Below are positions 59,987 to 64,000 of a DNA stretch of 64,000 nt, piece by piece. The notes below the pieces were generated by a model. That model worked only from the letters and a program-made list of their open reading frames with translations, searched no databases and was not told where the DNA came from. The position numbers were made by a program, and so were the translations under genes. Position 1 is the stretch's first letter, and the number at the start of each line of letters is the position of its first letter. Source of the stretch: Candidatus Epilinea brevis (GTDB lineage Bacteria; Chloroflexota; Anaerolineae; Epilineales; Epilineaceae); NCBI GenBank assembly GCA_016710785.1, contig JADJUE010000001.1, positions 558,001 through 622,000 on the forward strand, read 5' to 3'.

Positions 59987-62647
59987 ATGTCAACCTCCAA
60001 GCGTTACAGGCCCCGTGTTTGCGCCACTCACTCGGCAGCGGCAGCGTGGCGTCGCTGCTTTGGACCGATGGTGATCGCGATCTGTACGGCAGTGCTGGCA
60101 GCGCTTGCCGCAACACAGCTAGGATCGTCGGCTCAGTCAACCGCTTTGGGCCGATGGGTCGTGGCTGGGCAGATGGTCTCGCCAAAGCCCTACAGCGCCA
60201 AATCTAGTGTTGTCCTACCATCGGGTGAGGTCCTTGTAGCAGGAGGTAGCCTCACAGCAGGTATTGGCGTGGTTCAGCGCTATGAGCCCGATTCCTGGAC
60301 ATGGTCCCGGGCTGCGAACATGCTGCGACATCGGATGGAGCACTCCTTGACCCTGCTTCAAGACGGGTCAGTCCTGGCTGTTGGTGGATTTGACGCCGAT
60401 GCTCCCGAGCACCAGTTCAAAGGGCCAGAGGCGGCAAGAGCAGCTGAACGCTACTTTCCAGGCCGAGACGAGTGGGAACCGGCAGGTGCAGGGCTGCCGT
60501 ATCCAGAGAGAGCGAGGCACATTGCAGCCATCCTTCCAGATGGGCGCGTGCTCGTGGCTGGCGGCTGCTATGGGCTCACGTGCGAAGACATTCCTCCGCT
60601 GACCAATACCCAGATCTATGACCCGGAGACCAATCTCTGGCAAGAGACTGGTTCCATGAACACGCCTAGAGCCTACGCTTCGGCCGTCACCCTTCGTGAT
60701 GGCCGAGTGCTGGTGGTTGGTGGCAGTAAGGACAGTGGTACCACCTTGGTCGACATGTCTGGTCTACAGACCTCAGAGGTTTATGATCCCGTAAGCGGAT
60801 CATGGAGTCTGGTAGGCGCAATGGCCCGTCCCAGATGGCTGGGCACCGCAACACTACTGTTGGATGGACGCGTGCTGGTTGCTGGGCACACTTCGCCGAT
60901 GAGCAACAACCCCTGGATAGTTGAACAGAAGCGGGAGGCATCGTCCGAGATCTTTGACCCTGTAACTGGCGTCTGGGACCATTTCGTCATGATGAATGGT
61001 CCTTCAGACACGTGGCCGGGATCTGTGCGCCTGCAAGACGGTAGGGTTCTAGTTGCGGGTGGTGCTCGGATGTCCGACTACATTGGAGGAAAATTCCCTT
61101 CGCAGATCTATGACGAGCTTAGTCATACTTGGTCAGAAGTGGCCCAGAGTCCGGCACACACTTCAACTGGCATGACTGAAGACAACTTGCTGCTGCTGAC
61201 GGATGGATCGGTCTTGCGGTTGGGCACACAGAAGCCTGACCGCTTCTTCCAAACCCCACCCACCCCCTCCGCCACCCCCACCGAGACCGCCACCCCATCG
61301 GCCACCCCCACCGCGACCGATACGCCGACCGCTACCGCCACCCCCACAGACACCGCCACCCCCACTGCCACCGATACCCCGACCCCCACCATCACCCCCA
61401 CCCGCACAGCCTCGCCGACCGCCACCGCCAGCCGCACGCCCACCGTCACGCCCACGCCCACTGCCACGCGCCCGCGGGCCGGTGGCGCTTGGCAGCGCGT
61501 GGCTTCGCCTGGCACGCGGCGTTACGGGGGCTCGGCGGCGCTGATGCCCGACGGGCGCGTGTTGGTGGTGGGGGGGACGGACAATTCGACGACGTGCTGC
61601 GTCCCGTCGGAGATCTATGATGTCGCGGCGGATACCTGGACGCGGTTGCCCCCTATCGCCAAAGATGGGAACATCGCGTACCCACACCTGATGCCGGAAG
61701 GGGATGGGAAGTGGTTGGCGGTTGCAGGTGTCTTGCTCCCACGTGGCTTGTACCGACTCAGCGAGGACGACACTTGGTACGGCGCGTCTCGCCTGGACAC
61801 TGAGACTGCGACCGTAGAGCATGTATCGCTTCCCCCAGGACTCTGGCTCAAAGGTCTTACGTCGCTAGGCGCCCTAGATGCGCAACGACTCCTGATGATC
61901 AACGGCATAGACGGTGGCGCCCCCTCTGATCGTTCCTATGTCGTCGATCACAAGGCCCGGACCGTGGAGCCGGGCCCTCCGCTCGAGCAACGCGGGCGAC
62001 AGCGCCTGATGGCCAGGCTGAGCGACGGGAGTTTGTTGGTGGTTGGGGGTCGGATGTGGATTGACGTCTATGACTTTCGCCTCGGTTGGCAGGAGGCTGG
62101 CGTAAAACGGATCCATGAGTCGGCCATCTTGATGCCGGGACAAAGCCAGTTCAAGCAGCTAGGCTCTACCCAAGCCCAATTCACGCGGCAGTACGGACAA
62201 CTGTTGGCCCTCCCAAGCGGCAAGGCAGTAGCGATTGGCGGCGTTGTTGATGAAGTGAACAGACATATCCACAACACTCTGGCTGTTGAGATCTTTGACC
62301 CTCAGATGGGCACCTGGACACCGCGCGGATTCATGTCCGATTATCGGACCTTCGGCGCGAGTCAATGGGTCAGAGACGATGTACTTCTTATGGCCGGTGG
62401 TGCGAGCTTGGCCCCCGACGTCTCACGCCAAAGTGCCGACCTCCTCGACCTCGCTACCGGCCGCTGGTATGAGGCCGGCCCCATGAGCGCCCCCCGCGTC
62501 GGCGCCGCCTCCGTGCGCCTGGCCGACGGGCGCATCCTCGTCATCGGCGGGGATGAGGAAGGGACCGCCGAGATCTTCTCCGTTGGACCCCTCACCACGG
62601 TGAGTACGCTCCACCTCCCCTGGGCGGGGAGCCGCCCACGCCGCTGA
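59987..62647 (+). CDS. Exported kelch-type propeller protein with central Thr/Pro linker and LHLP tag
   Basis: This is an 886-residue protein. A signal peptide (GPMVIAICTAVLAALAATQL) is followed by kelch/galactose-oxidase-type repeats such as VLPSGEVLVAGGSLTAG, LLQDGSVLAVGGFDA, ILPDGRVLVAGGCYG and TLRDGRVLVVGGSKD, each before a Y/F-DP-x-T-x-x-W strand. A ~70-residue Thr/Pro linker (about 420-490) separates this from a second set of repeats (LMPDGRVLVVGGTDNS to RLADGRILVIGGDEEG). It ends VSTLHLPWAGSRPRR, a form of the Leu-Pro tag. Base composition is patchy: both propellers are clearly less GC-rich than the linker and the last ~230 bp. Start ATG 59987. Confidence 0.83.
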   Translation: MSTSKRYRPRVCATHSAAAAWRRCFGPMVIAICTAVLAALAATQLGSSAQSTALGRWVVAGQMVSPKPYSAKSSVVLPSGEVLVAGGSLTAGIGVVQRYEPDSWTWSRAANMLRHRMEHSLTLLQDGSVLAVGGFDADAPEHQFKGPEAARAAERYFPGRDEWEPAGAGLPYPERARHIAAILPDGRVLVAGGCYGLTCEDIPPLTNTQIYDPETNLWQETGSMNTPRAYASAVTLRDGRVLVVGGSKDSGTTLVDMSGLQTSEVYDPVSGSWSLVGAMARPRWLGTATLLLDGRVLVAGHTSPMSNNPWIVEQKREASSEIFDPVTGVWDHFVMMNGPSDTWPGSVRLQDGRVLVAGGARMSDYIGGKFPSQIYDELSHTWSEVAQSPAHTSTGMTEDNLLLLTDGSVLRLGTQKPDRFFQTPPTPSATPTETATPSATPTATDTPTATATPTDTATPTATDTPTPTITPTRTASPTATASRTPTVTPTPTATRPRAGGAWQRVASPGTRRYGGSAALMPDGRVLVVGGTDNSTTCCVPSEIYDVAADTWTRLPPIAKDGNIAYPHLMPEGDGKWLAVAGVLLPRGLYRLSEDDTWYGASRLDTETATVEHVSLPPGLWLKGLTSLGALDAQRLLMINGIDGGAPSDRSYVVDHKARTVEPGPPLEQRGRQRLMARLSDGSLLVVGGRMWIDVYDFRLGWQEAGVKRIHESAILMPGQSQFKQLGSTQAQFTRQYGQLLALPSGKAVAIGGVVDEVNRHIHNTLAVEIFDPQMGTWTPRGFMSDYRTFGASQWVRDDVLLMAGGASLAPDVSRQSADLLDLATGRWYEAGPMSAPRVGAASVRLADGRILVIGGDEEGTAEIFSVGPLTTVSTLHLPWAGSRPRR

Positions 62648-62943
62648 GACCCTTGGCTGGGCCGGTCAAAGCCCCCAACCGCTCCCGGGCGCACCGTGCT
62701 CGCCGGGAGCGGCCGCTGCCGCTGCACCGCCACCGCAGTGCTCGCCGCCAGCGGCCTCCCGGGGCATGGGACAGACCTCCGCCACAACTGGCCCCGGCGC
62801 CGATTCCAGCTACACTCCGCAGCGCGTCGCGCGACCGGCTGAACGCCCGCGCGTCACGCTCTCGAGGCCCCTAGCGTCCTAGGGAGTTGGCGATCCGCCG
62901 CAGCCGATCCACGTCCGCTCTACGCCCCGTCGAGGAGGCAGCC

Positions 62944-64000
62944 ATGTCGCAGAGTCCGATCCGCCTAGCCCTCCGTCCCGCCCTGCCCTTGCTGCTGGGC
63001 GCGCTGCTCCTCCTGGGCGGCCTCAGCCCCGCGGGAGCGCTGCCGCCCCCGCCCGTCGACGAGGCCACACCCGTCGGCAGCTGGCTGGTCCGCCTGCAGG
63101 GCCCCAGCCTGCACCAGCGGCTGACCGAGCAGCTGGGCCGGCGCGATCTGGTGGGCGCGACGCTGCCGCCGCCGGCCGAGCTCAAGGCCATGGAAGACGC
63201 CGTGCGGCGCGGGCAGGAGCCGGTGCTGCGCGCCATCCGGCGGCTGGGCGGGCGGACGATCAGCCGCTACGCCGCCTCCGTCAACGGCCTCCTCGTCCAC
63301 GCCACCGCGGCGCAGAGCGCGCTGATCGCCCGCCTGCCGGGCGTCCTGGAGGTCGAGGCGGCGCCCATCGTGCGGCCAGAGCTGGGCACCTCGGCGCCCC
63401 ATGTGGGCGCGCGGCGCCTGGCGCAGGAGCTGGGTGTCAACGGCACCGGCTCGGTGGTGGCCGTCATCGACACCGGTGTGGACTACACCCATGCCCACCT
63501 CGGCGGCCCCGGCGATCCGGCGGCCTTCCAGTTCGCCTCCGGCGGCGGTAACGGCGAGCGCGTCGACGACAAGTGGCAGGACAAGCTGCTCCTGCCCAAC
63601 AGCAAGGTCATCGGCGGCTACGACTTCGTCGGGCCGCGCTACAACCCGCCGCATATCTGCACCGACGTGATGATGGGCGCCGGGCAATGCACCAACATCC
63701 CCGAGCCCGACCCCGATCCGCTCGACGCCGGCGGCCACGGCACCCACGTGTCCGGCATCATCGCCGGCGCCGCCATCCCGGCCATCCCCGACGGCATCGC
63801 GCCGGGCGCCCAGATCGTGGGGCTCAAGCTCTACGGCACCAACGGCGGTGACGAGGCGGCGGATGTGCTGGTGGACGCCATCGAATGGACCTACCGGGTC
63901 AACGTGAAGATCGAGGACCGCGGCGTCCTGCCGCCGCAGGTGGATGCCATCAACATCAGCCTGGGCGAGAACTGGGGCCAGGGCAGCCGCCTCTTCGACG
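62944..64000 (+). CDS. Secreted subtilisin-like protease (S8), 3' end outside window
   Basis: 352 residues are visible. ATG 62944 has GAGGAGG just upstream. A signal peptide (LRPALPLLLGALLLLGGLSPAGA) leads to an inhibitor-I9-like prodomain (GSWLVRLQGPSL to LPGVLEVEAAP) and the S8 domain: catalytic Asp in VVAVIDTGVDYTHAHLGG and His in AGGHGTHVSGIIAGAA. The catalytic Ser lies beyond the edge. The insertion between Asp and His (KWQDKLLLPNSKVIGGYDFVG) resembles large lactocepin/C5a-peptidase-type subtilases, which often carry PA and Fn3 domains; whether this one does cannot be seen. Confidence 0.88.
   Translation, partial: MSQSPIRLALRPALPLLLGALLLLGGLSPAGALPPPPVDEATPVGSWLVRLQGPSLHQRLTEQLGRRDLVGATLPPPAELKAMEDAVRRGQEPVLRAIRRLGGRTISRYAASVNGLLVHATAAQSALIARLPGVLEVEAAPIVRPELGTSAPHVGARRLAQELGVNGTGSVVAVIDTGVDYTHAHLGGPGDPAAFQFASGGGNGERVDDKWQDKLLLPNSKVIGGYDFVGPRYNPPHICTDVMMGAGQCTNIPEPDPDPLDAGGHGTHVSGIIAGAAIPAIPDGIAPGAQIVGLKLYGTNGGDEAADVLVDAIEWTYRVNVKIEDRGVLPPQVDAINISLGENWGQGSRLFD

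Noticed and set aside
62648..62943. Possible small gene in the gap before the last subtilase
   Set aside because: Short Arg/Pro-rich open frames only, without ribosome site or fold; it contains imperfect cgccgggagcgg-type repeats and probably the subtilase promoter.

Overview
The window is GC-rich and densely coded on both strands. It most resembles a Chloroflexota chromosome (Anaerolineae-like); this is inferred from gene style, not from a marker gene. The reasons are: many secreted proteins with Pro/Thr-rich linkers and a short hydrophobic-Leu-Pro tag; an actinobacterial-type inositol-phosphate synthase and a Trm112-like protein with few cysteines; no outer-membrane machinery; and a Gram-positive-type LexA box. 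I see no tRNA, rRNA, CRISPR array, prophage or complete insertion sequence.

Layout. 1-1600: a secreted protein with two trypsin domains, cut by the left edge. 1.7-6.4 kb: metabolism and repair (saccharopine dehydrogenase-like enzyme, Trm112-like protein, ino1 overlapping a 2-hydroxyacid dehydrogenase, nth). 6.8-16.6 kb: PD40 propeller, lone RelE-like toxin, an IorA-IorB fusion, a Uma2 nuclease, an LVIVD-type propeller and a membrane protein. 16.7-23.4 kb: type IIA topoisomerase B subunit carrying a palindromic repeat in its tail, an SPFH/ribbon-helix-helix pair, and a tightly coupled pabB-pabA-pabC operon. 23.5-29.8 kb: a surface protein of about 2,100 residues, frameshifted. 30.1-32.7 kb: PspA with a substrate-binding/OmpA-like fusion. 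33-41.5 kb: TIGR03790-like protein, glycosyltransferase, YHYH protein, frameshifted PLP decarboxylase and a nine-heme cytochrome. 41.7-46.9 kb: ECF sigma factor with a vWA/anti-sigma-like partner, and a frameshifted FG-GAP/UnbV protein. 47.0-48.8 kb: a lipoprotein gene bracketed by two inverted copies of a roughly 235-bp repeat. 48.9-64 kb: two vWA proteins, ornithine aminotransferase, ABC permease, two subtilases (one cut by the right edge), a frameshifted FG-GAP/serine-hydrolase fusion, a small TfoX_C protein behind a promoter with an SOS-type operator, and a kelch protein of mosaic base composition.

The strongest unexplained signals are: (1) a shared short tag, hydrophobic-aromatic-Leu/Ile-Pro, next to Pro/Thr linkers or directly after signal peptides in about a dozen otherwise unrelated exported proteins, which could be a surface-sorting or anchoring signal; (2) the inverted-repeat-bounded lipoprotein unit and a second palindromic repeat shared with the topoisomerase gene; (3) a well-formed promoter with a GAAC-N4-GTTC operator over its start site in front of a TfoX_C gene; and (4) four genes each interrupted by an apparent +1 insertion, all in the same direction, which calls for a read-level check.
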